From an uncultured Clostridia bacterium (GTDB taxonomy: Bacteria; Bacillota; Clostridia; Oscillospirales; Oscillospiraceae), in contig CAMJHX010000072.1 in the NCBI GenBank assembly GCA_946405655.1, forward strand, positions 1 to 6,564: DNA of 6,564 bases. The letters run 5' to 3'. The position numbers and the translations under genes are program-made. Shown piece after piece: positions 1 through 5,085 of the stretch (position 1 is the first letter of the stretch; each line of letters opens with the position of its first letter). The notes beneath the pieces were generated by a model that saw nothing but the letters and a program-made list of their open reading frames with translations, was not told the DNA's origin and searched no databases.

Positions 1-141
1 AAGCATCAGGCCGAAGGCTGCAAACGTGACATACAGGCTTGCCACCGTGCCGGGCTCAAAAAAGACGAGTCCGATCACAGCAAAGGCAACAGACAAAATC
101 ATAGACCATAAAACCACTTTTCTGGCAGTTTTGATATGCAT
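1..141 (-). CDS. Small membrane protein of unknown function, N-terminal part (runs off the left edge)
   Basis: Only the first 47 codons are in the window, with no stop. The N-terminus is short and basic (MHIKTARK). A hydrophobic segment follows at about residues 9-28, ending in LVFFEPG, and a second hydrophobic stretch begins at about residue 33, so this is an integral membrane protein. The start is well supported: AGGAGG lies 7 bases before the ATG. It begins 14 bases after the stop of the topoisomerase gene, so the two are probably cotranscribed, with the Shine-Dalgarno sequence in the tiny gap. The pattern of a helix, then F-x-P, then a second helix resembles HdeD/DUF308-type multi-helix proteins, but 47 residues are too few to assign a family and no function is claimed. 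Confidence 0.7.
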   Translation of the reverse strand, partial: MHIKTARKVVLWSMILSVAFAVIGLVFFEPGTVASLYVTFAAFGLML

Positions 142-155
142 GGTTTTCCCTCCTG

Positions 156-2144
156 TCAGGAAATATCAGCCAGATCGAGGAACTGGCTGCCGAATTGCGC
201 AATGTGTTCCTTTCTGCCCGCGAGGTTATCCCCGAGAAGCAGGTCGAACATGAGCGCCGTGCGCTCAACATCCTCCGGCATCACGCGGATCAGCTTGCGG
301 GATTCCGGATTCATCGTGGTCATCCACATCATGTCCGGATCGTTCTCACCGAGACCCTTGGAGCGGTTGATCGTCGCTTTCGCGCCGTTCAGACTCTCCA
401 CGATCTCCGCTTTCTCACGGTCGGAATAGGCAAAATAGGTCTTCCCCTTGCTCTCGATTTCATAGAGCGGCGACTCCGCGATATAGACGTATCCCTCGCG
501 GATCAGCGTCGGCGCGAGGCGGTAGAGCATGGTGAGAATCAGCGTGCGGATCTGGAATCCGTCCACATCGGCGTCGGTGCAGATGATGATCTTGTTCCAG
601 CGGAGGCTTTCCAGATTGAACGAAGACAGATCCTTCGCGCCCTTGTGCTGCACCTCCACGCCGCAGCCGAGCACACGCATCAAATCGGTGATGATATCGC
701 TTTTGAAGATGCGGGTATAGTCCGCCTTCAAGCAGTTGAGAATCTTGCCGCGGACCGGCATGATCCCCTGAAACTCCGCGTCGCGCGAGAGCTTGCAGGC
801 GCCGAGGGCGGAATCGCCCTCCACGATATAGATCTCGCGCCGCGTGACGTCCTTGGAGCGGCAGTCGACAAACTTCTGCACGCGATTGGAGAGATCCAAA
901 TTTCCTGTGAGTTTCTTCTTCAGATTCTGGCGCGCCTTTTCCGCCTGCTCGCGGCTGCGCTTGTTGATGAGCACCTGCTCCAGAATGCGATCCGCTTCCG
1001 CCTTGTGCTCGATGAAGTAAATCTCCAGCTGTTCCTTGAAGAAGGCGGTCATCGCCTCCTGCACAAACTTATTGGTGATCGCTTTCTTCGTCTGGTTCTC
1101 ATAGGAGGTGACGGTAGAGAAGCAGTTCGTGACCAGAATCAGGCAGTCCTGCACGTCCTGAAACGAGATCTTGCTCTCGTTTTTCTGATACTTCCCCTGC
1201 TGCTTGATGTAATTATCGATCGCGGAGGTGAAGGCGCTGCGCGTCGCTTTCTCCGGCGCGCCGCCATGCTCCAGCCAGGAGGAGTTATGATAATACTCGA
1301 TCAGATTCACCTTATTGGAAAAGCAGAAAGCCGCCGAGATTTTCACTTTATATTCCGGCTTGTCCGCGCGGTCCTTGCCACGGCGCTCGGTTTCGATGTA
1401 TAATGGCGCAGTGAGAAAGCCCTCCCCTGCGAGCTCCGTGACGTAATCGGTGATGCCGTGCTCATAGAGATAATCCGTCTCCGTGAATTTCCCGTCCTCG
1501 TCCTCTACGCGCAGGCGGAACGTCACGCCCTGGTTGACGACGGCCTGCCGATGCAGCACGTCCTCAAAATACGCCACGGGAACATCGATGTCCGTAAATA
1601 CGTCCAAATCAGGACGCCATCGGATGCAGGAGCCGGTCTTCTTGCGGTCCATCGGCATCGTTTCCAGATCGCCGACGATCTCGCCGCGCTGAAAGTGCAG
1701 CTCATAGCGATGCCCGTCACGGCGAATTACAACGTCCATGTACTCGGACGCATACTGCGTGGCGCAGGTGCCGAGACCGTTGAGGCCGAGCGAGTATTCA
1801 TAGTTCAAGCCGTCGTTGTTTTTATATTTGCCGCCGGCGTACATCTCGCAGAAAACAAGCTCCCAGTTATAGCGCTGCTCGTTCTCGTTCCAGTCCACAG
1901 GGCAGCCGCGGCCGAAGTCCTCCACCTCAATGGAATGGTCGCGAAACCGCGTGACAACGATCAGGTTGCCGTAGCCCTCGCGTGCCTCGTCGATGGAGTT
2001 GGAGAGAATTTCAAACACTGCGTGCTCGCAGCCCTCCAGCCCGTCCGAGCCGAAGATGACCGCCGGGCGTTTTCGCACGCGGTCCGCGCCTTTGAGCATG
2101 GAGATGCTGCCGTTATCGTATCCGTTTGTCGGAGTCTTTGCCAT
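156..2144 (-). CDS. Type II DNA topoisomerase B subunit (GyrB/ParE family), divergent clostridial type
   Basis: This ATPase and DNA-gate subunit of a type IIA topoisomerase would work as a heterotetramer with a GyrA/ParC-type subunit. The GHKL ATPase domain (about 1-225) has the base Glu45 and Mg ligand Asn49 in FEILSNSIDEA, adenine-binding Asp76 in EDFGRG, the glycine loop GLNGLG (120-125) and the QTK lysine Lys353. Glu45, Asn49 and Asp76 sit at a constant +3 offset from E. coli GyrB Glu42, Asn46 and Asp73. The TOPRIM domain has IVEGDSA (Glu442), PVRGKILN (463-470), TDADVDG (Asp524, Asp526, Asp528) and SKGLGE (595-600). At 662 residues it matches ParE and Gram-positive GyrB and lacks the large insertion of enterobacterial GyrB. 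Substitutions include Asn for His in GLHGVG and Leu for Gly in EGDSAGG. AAGGA lies 8 bases before the ATG. Gyrase versus topoisomerase IV cannot be decided here: no A subunit adjoins it and a small membrane-protein gene follows. Confidence 0.93.
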   Translation of the reverse strand: MAKTPTNGYDNGSISMLKGADRVRKRPAVIFGSDGLEGCEHAVFEILSNSIDEAREGYGNLIVVTRFRDHSIEVEDFGRGCPVDWNENEQRYNWELVFCEMYAGGKYKNNDGLNYEYSLGLNGLGTCATQYASEYMDVVIRRDGHRYELHFQRGEIVGDLETMPMDRKKTGSCIRWRPDLDVFTDIDVPVAYFEDVLHRQAVVNQGVTFRLRVEDEDGKFTETDYLYEHGITDYVTELAGEGFLTAPLYIETERRGKDRADKPEYKVKISAAFCFSNKVNLIEYYHNSSWLEHGGAPEKATRSAFTSAIDNYIKQQGKYQKNESKISFQDVQDCLILVTNCFSTVTSYENQTKKAITNKFVQEAMTAFFKEQLEIYFIEHKAEADRILEQVLINKRSREQAEKARQNLKKKLTGNLDLSNRVQKFVDCRSKDVTRREIYIVEGDSALGACKLSRDAEFQGIMPVRGKILNCLKADYTRIFKSDIITDLMRVLGCGVEVQHKGAKDLSSFNLESLRWNKIIICTDADVDGFQIRTLILTMLYRLAPTLIREGYVYIAESPLYEIESKGKTYFAYSDREKAEIVESLNGAKATINRSKGLGENDPDMMWMTTMNPESRKLIRVMPEDVERTALMFDLLLGDNLAGRKEHIAQFGSQFLDLADIS

Positions 2145-2199
2145 ATGTTTCGTCCTTCACTAGATATTGTGTTTTATGATAGGATTATGTAACCGATTT

Positions 2200-2228
2200 A
2201 GTATACCTCATATCACAGCAAAAAGCAA
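2200..2228 (-). promoter_or_regulatory. Sigma-A-type promoter of the topoisomerase gene
   Basis: On the minus strand the -10 element TATACT (2200-2205) is preceded, after a 17-base spacer, by TTGCTT at 2223-2228 (3 of 6 matches to TTGACA). This would start transcription near 2193, giving a leader of about 50 bases before the ATG at 2144. An intrinsic terminator ends only 7 bases upstream of the -35 box, which suggests that the promoter is insulated from upstream transcription. Confidence 0.6.
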
Positions 2229-2235
2229 GAGGCGC

Positions 2236-2265
2236 AAAAAAGGAGGACACGGACTGTGCCCTCCT
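2236..2265 (-). terminator. Intrinsic terminator, minus strand
   Basis: On the minus strand AGGAGGGCAC (2265-2256) pairs with GTGTCCTCCT (2250-2241) around a 5-base loop, giving a 10-bp stem with one G-T wobble (2259 with 2247). A run of six T follows (2241-2236, the first one in the stem). The plus-strand version has a C-A mismatch and no T run, so it acts only on minus-strand transcription. No protein gene lies upstream on that strand before the divergent yaaL gene, so it must end either a non-coding transcript or a leader. Confidence 0.75.
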
Positions 2266-2477
2266 CCGCCCCGGATCGAATGCGCTGCCGCGTCCGCTCC
2301 GGCACTGGAAACGCAATCGATCAAAACGGTCTCCAGGCTCAGTGAGCGGAGCGCGGCGTTTTACGCAGATGCGGCAAGATCCTGTATCGGCAAAAGAACC
2401 GGATCCCGTCCCCGTCTGTGCGGGTTTGATCCTTGCGATTGCCGTATGCAGCGCCTGCGCCGAATGGTTTCCAGCGC
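2236..2477 (-). ncRNA. Candidate structured non-coding RNA or regulatory leader
   Basis: This stretch has no credible reading frame but carries several stable helices on the minus strand. Helix A pairs 2357-2344 with 2299-2287 (13 bp, one bulged C). Nested in it, helix B pairs 2338-2329 with 2312-2302 (10 bp, one bulge, one G-T). A 5' hairpin pairs GGAUC (2432-2428) with GAUCC (2405-2401) and encloses CCCG/CGGG. The 5' segment 2477-2467 can also pair with 2312-2302 (11 bp), competing with helix B. The 3' end is the terminator at 2241-2265. The G-T pairs would be C-A mismatches on the other strand, which favours the minus strand. A -10-like TATACT lies at 2479-2484; a start near 2472 would cut the 5' segment short. 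The roughly 176-nt span closed by the long-range helix is about the size of 6S RNA, but I recognise no family motif. It may instead be an attenuating leader of the topoisomerase gene. Confidence 0.42.
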
Positions 2478-2478
2478 T

Positions 2479-2484
2479 AGTATA
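2479..2484 (-). promoter_or_regulatory. Possible -10 element for the candidate non-coding RNA
   Basis: TATACT on the minus strand differs from the consensus in one base. The hexamer 17 bases upstream (TACATG) matches TTGACA poorly and there is no properly placed TG extension, so this is a weak or activator-dependent promoter at best. It is listed because it sits just upstream of the structured region that ends in the minus-strand terminator. Confidence 0.3.
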
Positions 2485-2515
2485 TGCAAAGATCACTCAT
2501 TCATGTATTGCTGCG

Positions 2516-2546
2516 TTGATTAATCGTTCCTCTTTTGGCATATAAT
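2516..2546 (+). promoter_or_regulatory. Promoter of the yaaL-bofA pair
   Basis: A perfect TATAAT lies at 2541-2546, 26 bases before the yaaL start codon. The best -35 is TTGATT at 2516-2521 (4 of 6 matches) with a long 19-base spacer. Transcription would start near 2553, leaving a leader of about 20 bases with the GGAGG ribosome binding site at 2561-2565. The long spacer suggests moderate strength or help from an activator. Confidence 0.55.
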
Positions 2547-2572
2547 AAAGAAAAACCAACGGAGGAAACAGC

Positions 2573-2800
2573 ATGGCAGGCAAACGAAAAGAACGCAGGC
2601 GCAGAAACGCTGAGATTCAAAGAGCGACAGAAGAACTGCTCGGCATCCGTCGCGAGCTTCGGCAGGCGGAAAACAATTTCAACCACATGACCGACCCGAA
2701 TAAAATGGAGGCGTGCATCTATGAGATGAACGCCCTCAAAGCAAGATATAACTGCGCGGTGATCGAAATGAAGCATGCCGTTTCACCGCCACCCCAATGA
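2573..2800 (+). CDS. yaaL: YaaL-like protein, DUF2508 family
   Basis: This 75-residue soluble protein has a very basic N-terminus (KRKERRRR, about residues 4-11) followed by mostly helical, charged sequence. The segment around NFNHMTDPNKMEACIYEMNAL (about 36-55) fits the DUF2508 pattern of a hydrophobic residue, a T/S-D-P turn, then an I-Y-E/E-L helix. Bacillus subtilis YaaL is about the same length. GGAGG lies 7 bases before the ATG. The biochemical role of the family is unknown. In Bacillus the order is recR-yaaL-bofA; here bofA follows after 13 bases, which supports the assignment, while recR is absent upstream. The family call rests on pattern memory plus gene order, not on a search. Confidence 0.78.
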   Translation: MAGKRKERRRRNAEIQRATEELLGIRRELRQAENNFNHMTDPNKMEACIYEMNALKARYNCAVIEMKHAVSPPPQ

Positions 2801-2813
2801 AAGGAGGCAACCC

Positions 2814-3080
2814 ATGGAAACCATTCTTCCGACCATACTGATGGCCGCCGCCGGAATTTTCATTCTCTGGCTGATCATCAAGCTGTTTCTCACGCCGATC
2901 AAATGGATCTTCAAGCTGCTGATCAACACCGCCATCGGCTTTGTAGGGCTCTGGGTGCTGAACTATTTCGGCGCGTTCTTCGGCATTTCACTGGGGCTCA
3001 ACTGGATCAACGCGCTCATCATCGGCGTTCTGGGCTTCCCCGGTCTGGTGCTGCTGCTGGCGCTGAAATATCTGATCTGA
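2814..3080 (+). CDS. bofA: BofA-family membrane protein (pro-sigma-K processing inhibitor family)
   Basis: This 88-residue protein is almost entirely hydrophobic. Likely membrane segments are at about residues 4-26, 32-56 and 64-87, joined by short turns (TPIKW and GISLGLNW). The C-terminal motif GVLGFPGLVLLLALKYL matches the conserved G-x-L-G-x-P-G end of BofA proteins, and the length agrees with B. subtilis BofA (87 residues). In Bacillus BofA inhibits the intramembrane protease SpoIVFB in the mother cell and so times sigma-K activation. In Clostridia the family occurs more widely and its role is less clear, so sporulation is suggested but not proven. The start chosen is the ATG at 2814, with AAGGAGG (2801-2807) 6 bases upstream. 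An in-frame ATG at 2775 lies inside yaaL and lacks a ribosome binding site. The gene is cotranscribed with yaaL and ends at a terminator. Confidence 0.85.
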   Translation: METILPTILMAAAGIFILWLIIKLFLTPIKWIFKLLINTAIGFVGLWVLNYFGAFFGISLGLNWINALIIGVLGFPGLVLLLALKYLI

Positions 3081-3086
3081 ATACAT

Positions 3087-3121
3087 AAAAAGAAGTCTGC
3101 TGAAAAAGCAGGCTTCTTTTT
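3087..3121. terminator. Bidirectional intrinsic terminator between bofA and oadB
   Basis: AGAAG-T-CTGCT (3091-3101) pairs with AGCAG-G-CTTCT (3107-3117) around the loop GAAAA, giving 11 bp including one T-G wobble. A-runs (3087-3091) and T-runs (3117-3122) flank it, so it works in both directions. It lies 7 bases after the bofA stop and 9 bases after the oadB stop on the opposite strand, and so ends both converging operons. Confidence 0.88.
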
Positions 3122-3129
3122 TATGTTAT

Positions 3130-4314
3130 TTAGCCGCCGAAGACCGCGAGCAGGAAGCCCGCCGCGACAGCGGAGCCGATGACGCCGGCCACGTTGGGGC
3201 CCATGGCGTGCATCAGCAGGAAGTTCGAAGGATTCGCGCGAGCGCCCTCGAGCTGGCTGACGCGCGCTGCCATCGGAACGGCGGAAACGCCGGCAGAGCC
3301 GATCAGCGGATTGATCTTGCCGCCGGAGAGCTTGCACATGAGCTTGCCCAGAAGCAGGCCGCCCACCGTGGCGAACTCAAAGGCGATCAGGCCAAGCACG
3401 ATGATGAACAGCGTGCGCGGCGCGAGGAAGCGCTCTGCCACAGCCGTGGCGCCCACGGAGGTGGACAGAAAGATCGTGACGATATTCATCAGCGCGTTCT
3501 GAGCAGTGTCGCTCAGGCGATCCGTGAGACCGCACTCCTTAAAGAGGTTGCCGAGCATCAGGCAGCCGAGCAGCGGAGCCACGGAGGGAAGCAGCAGGCA
3601 GACGAAAATCGTGACAATGATCGGGAACAGCACCTTCTGCGTCTTGGAAACCGGACGCAGCTGCTCCATCTTGATCTCGCGCTCCTCCTTCGTGGTGAGC
3701 AGGCGCATCACAGGCGGCTGGATCAGCGGGATCAGCGCCATATAGGAATACGCAGCAATGGCGATCGGAGCAAGATAATTCGGGGCGAGCTTCGACGTCA
3801 GCCAGATGGCGGTCGGTCCGTCCGCGCCGCCGATGATGCCGATGGAGGCGGCGACATTGGGCTCAAAGCCGAACACGCCGAACGCCATCAGGAACGCCGC
3901 GAAGATACCGAACTGCGCAGCGGCGCCAAGCAGCAGGCTCTTGGGATTCGCGATCAGCGGACCGAAGTCCGTCATCGCGCCGACGCCCATGAAGATCAGA
4001 GACGGATACAGGCCGCTCTTGACGCCGATATAGAGGATGTCGAGCAGGCCGCCCTCATGGATGATCTGACCGACGCCCATCGTTCCGGCGATATAAGCGT
4101 CCCACATTTCGGGGTGATACATATTGGAGCCGGGCAGATTCGTCAGCAGCGCGCCAAAGGCGATGCCCACGAGAAGCAGCGGCTCGAACTTCTTCACCAG
4201 ACCCAGATACAGAAGCACGCAGGCGATGATGATCATGACCAGCTGCTGCCAGGTCATCGTGGTAAAACCGGAGGTGCTGCCCAGCCGGCCTAAGGTTTCG
4301 AGAATGTGTTGCAT
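3130..4314 (-). CDS. oadB: Na+-transporting oxaloacetate decarboxylase beta subunit (carboxybiotin decarboxylase)
   Basis: This integral membrane subunit decarboxylates carboxybiotin on the carrier protein and couples the reaction to Na+ export. It has 394 residues with many hydrophobic segments. The family signatures are GGADGPTAIW (162-171), AAYSYMALIPLIQPP (187-201) and NPLIGSAGVSAVP (335-347). Asp165, Tyr191, Asn335, Gly339 and Ser344 sit at a constant offset of 38 from Asp203, Tyr229, Asn373, Gly377 and Ser382, the residues implicated in Na+ binding and transport in Klebsiella OadB, so the pump site looks intact. Beta subunits of methylmalonyl-CoA and glutaconyl-CoA decarboxylases are homologous; the substrate is inferred from the OadA-type carboxyltransferase in the same operon. 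It is the last gene of the operon, 12 bases after the biotin carrier, with GAGGTG 5 bases before the ATG. The bidirectional terminator follows its stop. Confidence 0.93.
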   Translation of the reverse strand: MQHILETLGRLGSTSGFTTMTWQQLVMIIIACVLLYLGLVKKFEPLLLVGIAFGALLTNLPGSNMYHPEMWDAYIAGTMGVGQIIHEGGLLDILYIGVKSGLYPSLIFMGVGAMTDFGPLIANPKSLLLGAAAQFGIFAAFLMAFGVFGFEPNVAASIGIIGGADGPTAIWLTSKLAPNYLAPIAIAAYSYMALIPLIQPPVMRLLTTKEEREIKMEQLRPVSKTQKVLFPIIVTIFVCLLLPSVAPLLGCLMLGNLFKECGLTDRLSDTAQNALMNIVTIFLSTSVGATAVAERFLAPRTLFIIVLGLIAFEFATVGGLLLGKLMCKLSGGKINPLIGSAGVSAVPMAARVSQLEGARANPSNFLLMHAMGPNVAGVIGSAVAAGFLLAVFGG

Positions 4315-4326
4315 ACCGTCACCTCA

Positions 4327-4728
4327 TCAGATCACGACGAGGGTATCGCCGGTGGCAACCATAGCGCCCTTGGAGACCGCGATCTGCTTGACCACACCGT
4401 CGGACGGCGCGCAGACTTCGTTCTCCATCTTCATGGCCTCGATGACGATGAGCACATCGCCGGCCTTCACCGCGTCGCCCTCCTTCACCTTGATGGCGAA
4501 GATGTTGCCGGGCAGCGGCGCTTCCACAACCGTGCCGGCAGCGACCGCGGCAGGTGCGGCGGCAGCGGGAGCCGCGGCAACCGGAGCGGCAGCCACAGCC
4601 ACGGGAGCAACCGCGACCGGTGCGGGCGGCACAGGAGACTTGGCCTCGTATTCGTCGAGGATCATGGCCTCGCCCTTTTCGACCTCAACTTCATAAGTCG
4701 TACCCTTGAGGGTAATTTTGTATTTCAT
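4327..4728 (-). CDS. Biotin carboxyl carrier protein (gamma-type subunit of the decarboxylase)
   Basis: This 133-residue soluble carrier swings its biotin between the carboxyltransferase and OadB. It has three parts. Residues 1-30 form a short segment (MKYKITLKGTTYEVEVEKGE), as in decarboxylase biotin subunits. Residues 31-66 are a flexible linker of almost only Ala, Pro and Val. Residues 68-133 are a biotinyl domain with EAPLPGNI and the biotinylation motif EAMKME (97-102), where Lys100 is the modified residue. In Klebsiella OadA this domain is fused to the carboxyltransferase; here it is a separate gene, as in methylmalonyl-CoA (mmdC) and glutaconyl-CoA (gcdC) decarboxylases. Only one base separates its ATG from the upstream stop, and its AAGGAGG ribosome binding site lies inside the end of the OadG gene, which suggests coupled translation. 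A biotin protein ligase must act in trans. Confidence 0.93.
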   Translation of the reverse strand: MKYKITLKGTTYEVEVEKGEAMILDEYEAKSPVPPAPVAVAPVAVAAAPVAAAPAAAAPAAVAAGTVVEAPLPGNIFAIKVKEGDAVKAGDVLIVIEAMKMENEVCAPSDGVVKQIAVSKGAMVATGDTLVVI

Positions 4729-4729
4729 G

Positions 4730-5074
4730 TCAGGCTTCCTCCTTGATCTCGCGAATCGAAATGAATCTCAGCTCATTGATGGGGGTCTTGAGCTCATCGG
4801 CAACAATGGCCATGAGCATGGCAGCGGTGCGCGGGTCGGTGTCATAGAGCTTGACCTCGCCTGCCGTGCCGGGCGCCAGCTTTTTGGGCGGAGCCTGCAC
4901 CGGAGCGGGCTCCGCAGCCTTGGCAGGTGCTGCCGCAGGTGCGTTCTTCTTTGCGCGGCTGTCGCCGATGGCGGTCATGATTTTAATGATGCACATCAGC
5001 AGGACCAGCGCAAAGAACACCACCAGGATTCCGACGACGGAATCCAGCAATGCTTGTCCAAATCCGTAATTCAT
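4730..5074 (-). CDS. OadG-family small membrane subunit (delta/gamma) of the decarboxylase
   Basis: This 114-residue membrane-anchored assembly subunit is thought to hold the carboxyltransferase at the membrane and stabilise the complex. A short N-terminus (MNYGFGQALLDS) is followed by one membrane helix at about residues 12-34, a basic stop-transfer (DSRAKK, 38-43) and an Ala/Pro/Lys-rich linker (44-68). A small C-terminal domain (70-114) contains DPRTAAMLMAIVADEL and ends in LRFISIREIKEEA, typical of the longer delta-type OadG/MmdD proteins. There is no histidine, so the zinc ligation proposed for enterobacterial OadG is not conserved. It starts 11 bases after the oadA stop, with GAGG overlapping that stop. 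The last codons (Lys111-Glu113) also form the ribosome binding site of the biotin carrier gene. The sequence is poorly conserved in this family; the assignment rests on topology, C-terminal pattern and operon position. Confidence 0.85.
   Translation of the reverse strand: MNYGFGQALLDSVVGILVVFFALVLLMCIIKIMTAIGDSRAKKNAPAAAPAKAAEPAPVQAPPKKLAPGTAGEVKLYDTDPRTAAMLMAIVADELKTPINELRFISIREIKEEA
4738..4744 (-). promoter_or_regulatory. Ribosome binding site of the biotin carrier gene, inside the OadG gene
   Basis: AAGGAGG on the minus strand lies 9 bases before the ATG at 4728 and at the same time encodes Lys111 and Glu112 and begins Glu113 of the OadG-like subunit. With the stop and start only one base apart, ribosomes ending on the upstream gene would be placed directly over this site. 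Confidence 0.75.
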
Positions 5075-5085
5075 TGCGCCCTACC

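Noticed and set aside
195..2192. Long plus-strand frames opposite the topoisomerase gene (195-1403 and 1458-2192)
   Set aside because: They are shadows of a gene with all ATPase and TOPRIM motifs; no start signals or recognisable domains.
2236..2477. T-box leader, tmRNA, SRP RNA or RNase P RNA in the structured region
   Set aside because: I looked for the signature sequences I know for each (T-box AGGGUGGNACCGCG, the SRP GGUCAGGUCCGGAAGGAAGCAGCC-like core, the tmRNA ends, the RNase P core) and found none.
2185..2496. A 103-codon minus-strand frame in the intergenic region
   Set aside because: It runs through the terminator hairpin and the topoisomerase promoter, lacks a ribosome binding site and has low-complexity Arg/Ser/Gly composition. 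The RNA-structure explanation fits better.
2167..2523. A 118-codon plus-strand frame in the same region
   Set aside because: There is no ribosome binding site, the composition is rich in Cys, Arg and Ser, and it overlaps the structured region and both divergent promoters.
2775..2813. An extended BofA start giving 101 residues
   Set aside because: The extra residues (MPFHRHPNERRQP) overlap yaaL, are hydrophilic and lack a ribosome binding site; the ATG at 2814 has AAGGAGG at the right distance.
3208..4293. A 361-codon plus-strand open frame opposite oadB
   Set aside because: The translation is dominated by His, Arg, Gln and Asp as expected of antisense to a membrane protein gene, and it has no ribosome binding site or family motif.
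3130..4314. Beta subunit of a methylmalonyl-CoA or glutaconyl-CoA decarboxylase
   Set aside because: The sequence of this subunit alone does not exclude it, but the operon's carboxyltransferase is of the oxaloacetate/pyruvate type and no CoA-type alpha subunit is present.
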